Both the position numbers and the translations under genes were made by a program. This document shows positions 37,462 through 47,007 of a stretch of 59,616 nt of DNA, in pieces. Under the pieces are notes generated by a model, which had not been told where the DNA came from, made no database searches, and saw only the letters and a program-made list of their open reading frames with translations. The number at the start of each line of letters is the position of its first letter. The stretch's first letter is position 1. Source of the DNA: a virus; the IMG/VR virus record IMGVR_UViG_3300010391_000280, positions 1 to 59,616 of that record. One strand, 5' to 3'.

Positions 37462-37745
37462 ACTTCTTTACATGTTAGATTATATATAAACTCTGGTTTC
37501 ATTAATTTTTCAATTTCATCGGGTAATATTTTTTTAATAGCAATTGCTTGATTAGGATCTTGTTTCATTGCATGAATCAATGATTTTACTTTTTGTTTTT
37601 GAAGTAAAATAAAATCATTTAACATACCACAATCAACATTCTGGAATTCAGGTTCCGTATTTTGGTGTCCGTTTTTATGGTGAGCCAATGTATTGTGTGA
37701 ATGTAGTAATAACGCTAGTGTAAATAAAAAGATTATTTTTTTCAT
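37458..37745 (-). CDS. Exported small protein with signal peptide
   Basis: 95 residues. MKKIIFLFTLALLLHSHNTLAHH is a classic Sec signal peptide with an ALA-like cleavage site near residue 21. The mature part has two Cys (VDCG and LTCKE), probably a disulfide, and a helical KQKVKSLIHAMKQDPNQAIAI segment. No lipobox. A periplasmic role in lysis, superinfection exclusion or host-envelope change is possible. It ends the minus-strand arm. Confidence 0.6.
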   Translation of the reverse strand: MKKIIFLFTLALLLHSHNTLAHHKNGHQNTEPEFQNVDCGMLNDFILLQKQKVKSLIHAMKQDPNQAIAIKKILPDEIEKLMKPEFIYNLTCKEV

Positions 37746-37761
37746 TCATCTCCTTATTCCC

Positions 37762-40700
37762 CTATCGTAACAATCCTTTTTTTCCGCCAAGTCCTGTTTT
37801 TTTCCTTAGGAAGGCTTCTTTTCTTCTCATGATTTTTTGAACTTCATCACTTCCCATATTTCTAATTCTTGTTTCTTCCTGTAAAAATTTAATCATTTCA
37901 TCTCTAGCCTGTCCTCTGGCTTCTTCAGCAAACGAAGAAGAAGTATGCAATCTTTGCTCCAATTCTTCTTTGCTCCAACTTCGTAATCTAGGATGTTGAC
38001 CGATTGCTTTAGTTTTTCTTTTCAGCCATTCACCAAATTTCTTTTGAGCTTCTCTAGGATTACCTACATATTGTTTAGCAAAAGATCTTTGAACTTTGCT
38101 TAAAATATCTGTAGATAGATCGTCTTGGCCATTCGCTAAATGATAATCTAAGTTTTTAGCTAGATAAGTTCTGATTTGCTCTTGATTTTGATCGGCTAGT
38201 CCTTCATTACTTAAGCGAGTATCTGGTTTAGCTGCATAAGACTTCCACATACCGAAGTTATTTAATACGAAATCTTGTGATAAATTTCCCGGTTTACCGC
38301 TAGCTGGATCAATAGCTATCCCTGTATCTATTAAAGCTCTTGACATATTCGTAAAATCTCCAGGCAAAGACTTACCTAAGAAAGCTTCTGATACCGATAC
38401 ATCAGGAGTTGTAACTTTAAATCCGTATTTTTGAATAATTGGTGGAGCTAAATTTCCAATAAACCCAGCAATCATTTTTTGAATAGAGTCTCCTATACCT
38501 TCACCGCCAATTTGTTGCCCCCAAGGAGTTTGTCCTGCTAAAACGTCCCAAAATGGCTTTACAATAGCTAATGGCTGTGATGGAATCTGTTCTAACATGG
38601 TTCTACCAGTCCATTCAAAATCTGGACTGGTAGATGTTACCATAAAAGCTGAATGAGGAAGCCAATCCATCATAGCTCCTCTTAGTTCTTTAGTATCTTT
38701 GTTTAAACTAGATGTTAGACCGGCTCCGGCCATCGCCCCTAGAACACCTCCAACAGCGGCCCCTGGGGCTCCCGCTCGCAACATACCACCAGCCATTCCA
38801 AGTAATCCCCCTGTAGCAGCCCCTCCTGCTGTTGCTTGAGTTCTGCCTGAAGCCATGACTGTTGTTGGTGATTGGGCGAATAAAGGAAGGCTTCTTTTAG
38901 CTGCTTCTATATCTTCATAGCCTCTTCCTTCCATACCAGCAACAAGAGATTGTATGATAGCAGGCATATGTAACCAAGGCATAGTTCGAATAGGATAATC
39001 CATTAAATTGTTCTTAGTTATCCGAGCAGCTTCAGTTGTAAACGTCAACCAAGGAAATGCAAATTTTCTGGCTCCTTTAATGGCCGATCCTACGGTATTA
39101 TACATAGGTAAACGTCTACCTGTTTCAATAGACGCAGAAGTTTTAGAGAAGCCCTGTGATCGTAAGTGCATATAGTAGCTCATTTTTGGAATCATATCTT
39201 CGGCTACATAAGCTTTGGTCATTTGATCAAACCATTTTACTTTATTATTCACTTGAGCAATATTTTTAGCTTTTAATATATTTTTCAATAGGCTCTTAGT
39301 AAATCCTCCTTGTCTTTTAGCTTGTTCATATAACCCTTCTAGATGGGCAAACCCTTCTGTAGCATCCAAAGAGTTATCATCAAACAGTTCTCTAGCAGCA
39401 GGATGTAGAAGTTCATCATTTAAATTAAACTTTCTACCATCAATTATCATATCCCCTAAATTAAAAGTAGACTTCTCCATAATCTCTCTGCTATTAATTC
39501 CAGCAGCTTTTCCTGTTTTATATACCTCAGAAATCTTTCCAAAAGCTTTTGATACATTATGGGCTATATCCACGTTTCTAGGAGAAAATGGATTCATTCC
39601 GGCCATAGATAACATTACCATATTACCTGTAGCATTATTAAAATGAGATGGAATTGAACCGGCTGTCTTTACACTCTTAAAAACAGAAGACATTATATCT
39701 AATATAGAAACAGCGTTTTGTGATTGGGCGAACATACCGCTGTGTTCTCCAAATGCTTCGTCAAATATTTCTCGTCTAATCCAAGGTAATTCTCCGTTTA
39801 TACCAAGGGTTCCGCCTTTCTTTTTAATCATTCTTTGAAGTCTTTCAGTGGCATTGCCTCCAACTGAATCTAGATGCACGTATCCGGCTTTTTTAGCAGC
39901 ATTGGTATCAAATTTACCTGTTTTATCTATATACTTTAAAATCATATCATCATGACTTACTGCGTATCTAGCGTCTGTAGCTGCATCTCTAACAAATTCA
40001 AAGTTATTCAATAGAAGATGATCAACAACAAAACTTCTTACAGTTAAATCATGAGGATCTGTGATTAGTTGTCCTTTTTGAAGTCTCTGGTAAATTTCAG
40101 GAAGATCTGAAGATCTTTTCATTAAAGTTTCAGAATTCAATCTAGGCATCCCGTATAATCTAACTGCTATATAATCTTGTCCTCCTGTAACCGAAGCAGC
40201 AGGAGCTTTGTCTCCTAAAAGAAATTTAGACAACCCAGTTCTAGGTTTATCAGATCCTATGACTGTACCTGGATATTGTCTTGGTTTTTTTCCTATAAGA
40301 GGAATGATTTGTTGACGAGCTGTACTAAGATCGGGCTCAGGTGTTCCTTTATATTGTGCAGAAAGGTGCATAGGACCAATTTTATCAAATTCATCTTGAG
40401 AAATTACTCCAGCATCAAACATTCTTTTTTGTAGATCTGTTTTAGCGTGTCCGAGATTATCTGCCCAAGCTATATCTTGAGGAGACATTCCAGTAGGATG
40501 AGGTACATTTGTAGGGTCCATCTGATGTAGCCATCGTTGATAGATTTTAGGGCCCGCGGCTTCATCAGGTATATCAACAAAAAATTTGCCTATATTTTCA
40601 GCTTTCCATAATTGATCTAGTCTAGAATTATAAGCTATTTTAGCGTTAGTACTAGAAGTCTTGTTAAAATAATCATTAGCAAAATTTTTTTCAAATGAAT

Positions 40701-41472
40701 AAAGTATTTTATCCTTTATTCCCATTGGTTCTCCGCGTTCAGCTTTAGCGGCCCTTTCTCTCATAGCTGGCCATTTCTCTGTATTTCTTTCAAAAATTCT
40801 CATTGATTTTCGTTGATTGAAAGTTAAATCTTTAATATGAGATTTATCTAGAATATCCATCTTCTGCCATCTTACGATTTCATCTGCATGGCTACCAGTT
40901 AAACCAAGCGCTTCTCCTACGCGGCCTATTTTAGTTGTCATATGAGCAGCTTTAGCGATAGGAAATAAAGCTGTTCCAAAAAGGTCGGTCGTAGCTAATA
41001 AATTTAGCCACATAGGCTGTTCAGACCATTGTTGTTTAGCGTTTTCCCACTCCCACGAAAAACCTTCAGTATCCCATTTAGCGCCAGCTACACCCATTGT
41101 ATCTTTAAATAGAAAATTAACTACATCTCTAGGCTGTAATCCTGGATCAAAGTCTTGAGTAGTAGCTAGTTTTTCAACCATAGGATTTTTGAACATAGTC
41201 AAATCATCCGGGGCTACATCAGGGCTTTTATCTTTTATAGTAAATAATTTATTGTCATTAGGATCAATTGATGTGCGATCTTCTTCAGGAGATACCGCTG
41301 ATCTAATAAAAATGGAAGCCTTAGCTTTTTGTCCCATTTTAGGGACAACGCCAGGAGGAACAGGAGCCATTTGTTTAACAGTTTCTTCTGTAGAAGTTGG
41401 AGGAGATGCCAATTCTACGTCTTCATCATTCAACAGTCCTTTGGATTGTGGTGCTAGTAATGGTGCGGCCAT
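37762..41472 (-). CDS. Large candidate internal virion (DNA-ejection) protein, 1236 aa
   Basis: One of three long genes at the distal end of the late arm. The chain is mostly soluble and helical, with a glycine-zipper membrane segment around residues 880-915 (AGGAATGGLLGMAGG; AGAPGAAVGGVLGAMAGAG) that could insert in a membrane. Size, order (third in a set of three) and the zipper resemble the gp14-gp15-gp16 ejection complex of T7-like phages, though no lytic transglycosylase motif is seen in this protein. Assigned from context and composition; sequence homology is not claimed. Confidence 0.6.
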   Translation of the reverse strand: MAAPLLAPQSKGLLNDEDVELASPPTSTEETVKQMAPVPPGVVPKMGQKAKASIFIRSAVSPEEDRTSIDPNDNKLFTIKDKSPDVAPDDLTMFKNPMVEKLATTQDFDPGLQPRDVVNFLFKDTMGVAGAKWDTEGFSWEWENAKQQWSEQPMWLNLLATTDLFGTALFPIAKAAHMTTKIGRVGEALGLTGSHADEIVRWQKMDILDKSHIKDLTFNQRKSMRIFERNTEKWPAMRERAAKAERGEPMGIKDKILYSFEKNFANDYFNKTSSTNAKIAYNSRLDQLWKAENIGKFFVDIPDEAAGPKIYQRWLHQMDPTNVPHPTGMSPQDIAWADNLGHAKTDLQKRMFDAGVISQDEFDKIGPMHLSAQYKGTPEPDLSTARQQIIPLIGKKPRQYPGTVIGSDKPRTGLSKFLLGDKAPAASVTGGQDYIAVRLYGMPRLNSETLMKRSSDLPEIYQRLQKGQLITDPHDLTVRSFVVDHLLLNNFEFVRDAATDARYAVSHDDMILKYIDKTGKFDTNAAKKAGYVHLDSVGGNATERLQRMIKKKGGTLGINGELPWIRREIFDEAFGEHSGMFAQSQNAVSILDIMSSVFKSVKTAGSIPSHFNNATGNMVMLSMAGMNPFSPRNVDIAHNVSKAFGKISEVYKTGKAAGINSREIMEKSTFNLGDMIIDGRKFNLNDELLHPAARELFDDNSLDATEGFAHLEGLYEQAKRQGGFTKSLLKNILKAKNIAQVNNKVKWFDQMTKAYVAEDMIPKMSYYMHLRSQGFSKTSASIETGRRLPMYNTVGSAIKGARKFAFPWLTFTTEAARITKNNLMDYPIRTMPWLHMPAIIQSLVAGMEGRGYEDIEAAKRSLPLFAQSPTTVMASGRTQATAGGAATGGLLGMAGGMLRAGAPGAAVGGVLGAMAGAGLTSSLNKDTKELRGAMMDWLPHSAFMVTSTSPDFEWTGRTMLEQIPSQPLAIVKPFWDVLAGQTPWGQQIGGEGIGDSIQKMIAGFIGNLAPPIIQKYGFKVTTPDVSVSEAFLGKSLPGDFTNMSRALIDTGIAIDPASGKPGNLSQDFVLNNFGMWKSYAAKPDTRLSNEGLADQNQEQIRTYLAKNLDYHLANGQDDLSTDILSKVQRSFAKQYVGNPREAQKKFGEWLKRKTKAIGQHPRLRSWSKEELEQRLHTSSSFAEEARGQARDEMIKFLQEETRIRNMGSDEVQKIMRRKEAFLRKKTGLGGKKGLLR

Positions 41473-42960
41473 TTAATAAATTAATCCTCTTGACTTAGCT
41501 TCACTAGCTTTTCTTGCCCCACTCATAGCTTTTTTAGTTGTTTTTTCTATTTTTTCAAATAATGTAGGAGTTCCTGTTACTTTTCTAGCAGTAGGAGAGT
41601 TTCCCCAGTTTGCCCCTACGTACTCTAATAGCTTTTGTCCTGCTTCTTTAGCTTGTCTTCTAGCTGCTAAGGTTCCAGCATGTGTTGTATTTTCTTCAAT
41701 AATTTTTCTAGCATATTCCATTACTTCTTTTTCAGTTTTAATTTGCCCAGTTCTAAAAGCTTTATCTATTTCTTGAATTAATACAGGCCCATTTGATTCA
41801 ACTAAATCATCAACCTCATCATCTGTCATGATACCTTGAATCAAAGCCTCTGCTGGTGCTTCTATTTCTTCTTTATCCATCCATTGAGAGTACTCAGATC
41901 TGCTTGCTAAAGTTCTCATAACTTCAGGTCGTCCGTTAAATATAACTTTAGCGGCAGAAAGCGTAGCTTTTTGAAGAGCTTCGTCGTTTCTACTTTCAAT
42001 CATTGCCGAAAACTTTTTCTCATCTGATGGTGTGTCAATCAAACTTCCTTTTTCATCATAAGAAAAGCCAGCTTTAGTACCAAACTTTCTATCTTTAATA
42101 GCTTTTTCTCTAATATCTTGTTCAATTTTTGCTTGTTCTTGAGCGCGCAATTGTGTCATCCATTGATTATTGGCAGCACCCATAAATCCTATAGTTGCAT
42201 CAACTCCATTTTGATCTAAATATCTTATAGGATCATTAAATAGAGCTTTTGATTCTGAACCAGAAGAATCTTGTGGCATCCTATCCATATATCTAGCATG
42301 AGCTAGAGTGTCTTTTGTTTGAGCCTCAATTAATCCTGGCTTTTTAATTTCGGTACCCGACTCTGCTTGAATTAATCCAGTCTTAGCAAAGCCTTGTTCT
42401 CCAGCAATTAATTGAGCTGGATTGGTTAACATGGAAATTTGCTCAGTATGAGCTTGTAAAATATCGTTTACTCTCGCAGCAATCAAAGGATTTCCGCTTC
42501 CATATTTAGAGGCTTTCTGTAAAAGAGAGTCTGTAGCTTTAGATATTTCACCTACATGAGCAGCCAACCAATTTGATTTCATTCTAGCTACTTGAGTAGT
42601 ATTAGGGTCTACTTGTACGCTTGTTCCATCTGGTCCCATGATTGTTCCGCTATCTGCTTGACCAAATTTTTCCACTATAGAGTTTCCTACGCTTTGTACG
42701 TGCTCAACATATGGTTGTAGGTATTGATCATTAAAACTTTCAAATTCTTTTCGGAACCATCGTTCTTGTAGAACTCCAGTTATATTTTGTCCTGCCTGTC
42801 TCCATGCTGCGGCCGCATTAGGGTCGCCGCCTCCAAAAGCAGATCCCGCTGCGGCAAACCCAATATCTGTAAAATCCAAGGCTCCTTTAAGATTAGGATC
42901 TTGTACTCTGCCTCTATATGCTGGATCTTGCGGATCTAAAGATTCTCGTTGTTCAGGCAT
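41473..42960 (-). CDS. Candidate internal virion protein, 495 aa
   Basis: Soluble, helical, Gln/Ala-rich protein (AAAWRQAGQNITGVLQERWF; AQTKDTLAHARYM) with long charged helices towards the C-terminus and no signal peptide. Sits between two glycine-zipper proteins in one tight operon (3- and 0-nt gaps), the position of T7 gp15. Role as middle ejection protein is inferred from order only. Confidence 0.55.
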   Translation of the reverse strand: MPEQRESLDPQDPAYRGRVQDPNLKGALDFTDIGFAAAGSAFGGGDPNAAAAWRQAGQNITGVLQERWFRKEFESFNDQYLQPYVEHVQSVGNSIVEKFGQADSGTIMGPDGTSVQVDPNTTQVARMKSNWLAAHVGEISKATDSLLQKASKYGSGNPLIAARVNDILQAHTEQISMLTNPAQLIAGEQGFAKTGLIQAESGTEIKKPGLIEAQTKDTLAHARYMDRMPQDSSGSESKALFNDPIRYLDQNGVDATIGFMGAANNQWMTQLRAQEQAKIEQDIREKAIKDRKFGTKAGFSYDEKGSLIDTPSDEKKFSAMIESRNDEALQKATLSAAKVIFNGRPEVMRTLASRSEYSQWMDKEEIEAPAEALIQGIMTDDEVDDLVESNGPVLIQEIDKAFRTGQIKTEKEVMEYARKIIEENTTHAGTLAARRQAKEAGQKLLEYVGANWGNSPTARKVTGTPTLFEKIEKTTKKAMSGARKASEAKSRGLIY

Positions 42961-42963
42961 TAT

Positions 42964-44127
42964 TTATTGTCCATATTGTGTTAATCCTGGTCCGACAGGA
43001 CCAGTATTTTCATTTTTTTCAAATAACCTATTATAAACAGATTTTCCAGTCTTTGCAAGTAATCCAGCTCCCGCCCCAGCAGCTTGGCCTCTACTATATG
43101 AACCGAAAATTCCTCCTGCACCCGGCCCAGCTCCAGCAGATCCACCCTCGTTTCCAAAAGCTGTTCCTCCTTGTTCACCTGCCGCGGAAGCACCCATAAC
43201 ACCACCAAGAGCAGCACCAGCTAGACCACCGCCAGTCATATAACCTTGCGCTGCTCCGGCGATAGCTCCCACTACTCTTTGAAAGGCTGATGTTTTTGGA
43301 TGGGCTTCTACTGCCTGAAAGCCCATTTTTTGCATATTCGCACTCATAGGAAGAGCAATTTTACCCATCATTTCTGCCAAAGCAGACATAGTTTCCTGAT
43401 ATTGTGCTCTAATTCCAGGCAAATTGTTCATAAAATCATAATTGCCTTTCTGAACAGCATCGGCATTTGCTCTAACTACATCAAATAAAACAAAGTTAGC
43501 CTTCCAAGTTTGTTGGACTTTCATTTGATTTGATTGTTCTTGGGCGTGCATTTGTTGAGCTTCAGCAAGGGCAGTTCTTCTAGCAGAACCTCCTTTGGCT
43601 GAATTATTCTTAATTGTTCTAAGGTCTTCTCTCCATTGAGTAGCAGCACCTTCGCTAATTATTCCATATGTACTATTACTTAATTGATCCCACATTGGAC
43701 CTTCGCGGTTTAAAAGCTGCTCAGCTTCTGCTGTTCTTTGGCTTTGAATTCTAAACATGGCGCTTTTTCGAACATCCTCGCCATATTTTTCAGGGTCTAA
43801 GATTCCAGCTCTAGACTCCCACTCGTTCCATTTTTTTGTTCTACCTCCTCCTTTTAATTGAGCTTCAGCTAATGGGCTTTTAGTTGTCGTATCTGTTTGA
43901 AAATAATCGCCCGTAGATGGGGCTCCTGTGGGAGCCCCCGGAGTTCCAGGGACACCATAAGTGCCTGGAGCGCCTAAGGATTGAAATACGTTTTGTCTAG
44001 CTTGTTCAGAAGCAATTGTACGTGCTTTTTCGGCTTCTACGGTTTCAATTTCCGTAGCCGACAAAGCATTCATTTTCTTTTTAAATTGCTTAGATTGTTT
44101 AGCTACTTTATTACTAAAAATACCCAT
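42964..44127 (-). CDS. Candidate internal virion protein with glycine zipper, 387 aa
   Basis: The first gene after late promoter 2, with AGGA upstream of ATG. The N-terminal 250 residues are coiled-coil and Gln-rich (AEQLLNREGPMWDQ; AEAQQMHAQEQSNQM). Residues about 285-350 are very Gly/Ala-rich (VGAIAGAAQGYMTGGGLAG; AGPGAGGIFGS), a glycine zipper compatible with membrane pore formation, as in T7 gp14. It probably heads the three-gene ejection operon. Confidence 0.6.
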   Translation of the reverse strand: MGIFSNKVAKQSKQFKKKMNALSATEIETVEAEKARTIASEQARQNVFQSLGAPGTYGVPGTPGAPTGAPSTGDYFQTDTTTKSPLAEAQLKGGGRTKKWNEWESRAGILDPEKYGEDVRKSAMFRIQSQRTAEAEQLLNREGPMWDQLSNSTYGIISEGAATQWREDLRTIKNNSAKGGSARRTALAEAQQMHAQEQSNQMKVQQTWKANFVLFDVVRANADAVQKGNYDFMNNLPGIRAQYQETMSALAEMMGKIALPMSANMQKMGFQAVEAHPKTSAFQRVVGAIAGAAQGYMTGGGLAGAALGGVMGASAAGEQGGTAFGNEGGSAGAGPGAGGIFGSYSRGQAAGAGAGLLAKTGKSVYNRLFEKNENTGPVGPGLTQYGQ

Positions 44128-44163
44128 TATTATAGTCCTATTATTTATGGTACTCTCTATTTA

Positions 44164-44192
44164 ATTATCTGATTTTTTTGGTTATTTTTCAA
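44164..44192 (-). promoter_or_regulatory. Late promoter 2 (CAGATAnT family, site 5)
   Basis: On the minus strand: -35 TTGAAA (44192-44187), 17-nt spacer, -10 GATAAT (44169-44164) in the context ATCAGATAATTA. The block at 44152-44172, covering the -10 and initiation region, is identical over 21 bp to that at late promoter 1. The predicted start near 44157 precedes the ATG at 44127 by about 30 nt. It separates the adhesin cluster from the ejection-protein operon. Confidence 0.75.
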
Positions 44193-44196
44193 GTAT

Positions 44197-46143
44197 TTAT
44201 GCTGGATAGTCGGCTACAATATCCGTAGCGTTAGGTTGATGGAATCCAAAAGTAAGTCCAGGAGCCCCTCCAATATCAGTTTTAGTCCAACCTCTATCAT
44301 TATTTGAAGGCGCGTTCACTTGAATTTGGTTTGTAAAGTCATAAGGTTGACCAAGAGCAGGCTCCCCAGACCTTCCTAAATCAAATGAAACATCGTTAGC
44401 TACGTTTATATTTACTTGTGCTTGAGTTGGTTGGCCTCCTCCACTCTTGATCCAATGGCCATCTGAAGGCCCAGTAAATGAATTGTTTAATGCCCCAAAT
44501 CTCCAGTAATGTTGTAAATCAAGCTGGTTTCCATAAGCTCCTGAACTAAATCTCCAGTCCCTAAAGCTTCCATGCCCTGAGTTATAGAGAGCCGAAATTG
44601 CCGAACTTGATAGAACCACACTCCAAAGGCCAGCCTGATGAACGCTGGCATTCATTGGATCATTGTCAAACAGAACAGCGGTGCCAGACGTCCAAGAAGT
44701 ATCAGGACGGGAACCTATAGAGATAATCCTTGTGACAGGAGGGCTGTTTCCAAGAGTATAAGGAAGAATAACATCAGTATTTGAATCATCAAAAGTCGGA
44801 CTAGTAATCTGACTTCCATTTACATAAACACTTATCTTGCTTCCTGCCCTGGTTCCGTAAAATGAAACAACAAGAAAATGCCATTGGTTTAATCCCAATG
44901 GCCAAATGTTTGCTTGCCCGTTCTTTATCCACGTCAAAGTAACTGTATTATCATTATTTGTTACTTGGACATTTAATCTTGGAGTTGTATCATAGTTTAT
45001 ATTCATAAGTTTTCTGCTCGTGGTAGTGTTAATCCCGCCAATCGTCCATTCGCTCATGTGTAGTATTCTAAATGCCGGTGAAAAAGCCTGAGGTTTGATC
45101 CAAGCAGCAAAAGTCCAGATATTATTTATTGAAGCATCTTCTGCACTTGATGATTCGATATATCCAAAAGCCCTATCCAAACCAACAGTAGTAGTGCCCA
45201 GATTTACAGAAAACTTATGCTGTTCCTCTGTTGTGACGCCTGTTGTTTCCTCTGATAGCCCTTCCGAGGCCACCCAAATAGCACACGATAAACCGACAAC
45301 ATCATTAGAATGATTAGTAACAGTAATCCAAAACTTGGTATTTAAATCTTCAATACCTGAATCTTCAAGAATTTGAAAAGGTGTAAACATTACCGATTGC
45401 GTAGTTTGAAAGGTACCGCTACGTGTAGGAGTGCCTGCTGGTCTTGTTACTCCTTGAGTTGCATCGAAATTACACAAATCCTCGGATTCTGGATACATGT
45501 CAAACTCTTCAACAAAAACAGAAGCATCATATGTTTCCCCATAACTCAATTTAACCGTAACCGCAGGATTACTATTAGGATCTGAAAGAGTGTCCAATAC
45601 TAATGACGCAAACGCGAATACGGTATAGTTTAATGGGGTTAAGACAGTTTCAAATACCTGAGGGCCTAGCTCTTCTACGCCTAGTTTGTTCCCTTCCAGG
45701 ATCATAGGAGTGTCTGGGATTTGGAATAAATGATCAGCAGACCATCCACCAGCTTGGCTGTTTCTATTAACCACTGAAATATTGAACTTATAATCTCCTG
45801 CTTTCCCTTTAAATAGAAACTGGTTTGTATAGGCGATAGCGTCTATCTCTGTACCAGTTCCGTCTTGTGCGAGAATTCGGATTTTATATTGCAACAAGTC
45901 CGAGCTGTCTACTTTGTCCCATCGAAGTACAGAACCTCTAGCGCTTATGTCCGAAGACAGACTGGTAGCTTGAATTACCCGGTTCTTTCGATGTCCCTTC
46001 TGGGCGTTTGGGTTTGTAGGCGTTCTATTATTGATCGCATTGTCAATGAGTTCGCCCATTCGAATCAAAAGCATCTTCTCGTCAATAGGAAGCCCTTGCA
46101 TTTTGTTCAATCTTGCCCTAAAGTTTGATCTCCTACGTAGCAT
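44197..46143 (-). CDS. Tail adhesin with FN3-like and LamG-like domains, 648 aa
   Basis: The N-terminus is helical (LNKMQGLPIDEKMLLIRMGEL). Residues about 55-140 look FN3-like (GSVLRWDKVDSSDLLQYKI; FKGKAGDYKFNISVVN). Residues about 310-560 match a LamG/concanavalin jellyroll (FAAWIKPQAFSPAFRILHMS; LNQWHFLVVSFYG; KISVYVNGSQITSP), a carbohydrate-binding fold common in receptor-binding tips. It is the last and longest of three related genes, so it probably contacts the host surface. Receptor unknown. Confidence 0.75.
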   Translation of the reverse strand: MLRRRSNFRARLNKMQGLPIDEKMLLIRMGELIDNAINNRTPTNPNAQKGHRKNRVIQATSLSSDISARGSVLRWDKVDSSDLLQYKIRILAQDGTGTEIDAIAYTNQFLFKGKAGDYKFNISVVNRNSQAGGWSADHLFQIPDTPMILEGNKLGVEELGPQVFETVLTPLNYTVFAFASLVLDTLSDPNSNPAVTVKLSYGETYDASVFVEEFDMYPESEDLCNFDATQGVTRPAGTPTRSGTFQTTQSVMFTPFQILEDSGIEDLNTKFWITVTNHSNDVVGLSCAIWVASEGLSEETTGVTTEEQHKFSVNLGTTTVGLDRAFGYIESSSAEDASINNIWTFAAWIKPQAFSPAFRILHMSEWTIGGINTTTSRKLMNINYDTTPRLNVQVTNNDNTVTLTWIKNGQANIWPLGLNQWHFLVVSFYGTRAGSKISVYVNGSQITSPTFDDSNTDVILPYTLGNSPPVTRIISIGSRPDTSWTSGTAVLFDNDPMNASVHQAGLWSVVLSSSAISALYNSGHGSFRDWRFSSGAYGNQLDLQHYWRFGALNNSFTGPSDGHWIKSGGGQPTQAQVNINVANDVSFDLGRSGEPALGQPYDFTNQIQVNAPSNNDRGWTKTDIGGAPGLTFGFHQPNATDIVADYPA

Positions 46144-47004
46144 CTAACTTACTCCTAGCTCAAAAATATTCATATGTATCCATTGAACCTGAGTCGAGTC
46201 TTCGCTTGTCCCAGTAGTGTCTTGCACTGTGACAAATAGCTCCACAGAACTATTTAGTTCTGGGTGGTCTACCGTAAAGGGGCCTATAGCCAGAGTGTTG
46301 AAATATTCCGAACATGAATGTTTCCACATAAGAGTATCAGTTATGCTTCCGTCTGGTTTAATAACTCTATAGTAAACTCGAACGTTAATATTATCTATTC
46401 CATACATCGCCACGGCAGGATCAGCGTAAACGCAACACTGCCCCCATACCATCGACTGCCCTGCCGGGTTGATGGGAGTAAACGCCAAATCTGACCCCGA
46501 CCCACCCAATACTACATTCTCGCCAACACCAATCACATGGATGTAGAAATCTTCATCTGTATGTGTGGTTACTTCAAATGCTTCCGGGCTAACTATGACA
46601 GTATCGGAATAAGGTGTGGTAGTTTCGTCTCTTCGCACTCCTCTTACTCTTGCAAATTTTGTTGTAGTTAATCCGTCAATTACCGCAGATAATCCAAATG
46701 TGGTAGTTGTTACAAAGCTAGCAAAGTTATTAGTATCAGACACGTCAATTTCAAATATTGAAACCCTCTGATCTGGCAAGGGGTCCCATTCTAAAATAGC
46801 TCCACGCACAGTAGGCGTTGAAATAACCTGTGGCACAGGCAAACTCTGATTTGGTCTCCGACGCAAAAGCTCTAGTGACGTAGTTAGACTTGTTGTGTCA
46901 ACCGAATCCTGAAGATCCTTGAAAGCAAGTTGAAGCTCGTCTTGTTGTCCCGAAGTCAAGTTTGTGAACATACTCGCAAAGTTCTGTATTACTTTTAATG
47001 GCAT
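46144..47004 (-). CDS. Tail protein with FN3-like domain, 286 aa
   Basis: A helical N-terminus (QDELQLAFKDLQDSVDTTSL) is followed by an FN3-like domain at about 60-145 (TPTVRGAILEWDPLPDQRVSIF; FARVRGVRRDETTTPYSD) and a second beta domain. The RGAxLxWD strand is shared with the adhesin downstream, and the general layout with the gene upstream, so the three are paralogues. It ends 3 nt upstream of the preceding gene's stop. Probable tail or collar structural component. Confidence 0.65.
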   Translation of the reverse strand: MPLKVIQNFASMFTNLTSGQQDELQLAFKDLQDSVDTTSLTTSLELLRRRPNQSLPVPQVISTPTVRGAILEWDPLPDQRVSIFEIDVSDTNNFASFVTTTTFGLSAVIDGLTTTKFARVRGVRRDETTTPYSDTVIVSPEAFEVTTHTDEDFYIHVIGVGENVVLGGSGSDLAFTPINPAGQSMVWGQCCVYADPAVAMYGIDNINVRVYYRVIKPDGSITDTLMWKHSCSEYFNTLAIGPFTVDHPELNSSVELFVTVQDTTGTSEDSTQVQWIHMNIFELGVS

Positions 47005-47007
47005 AGA

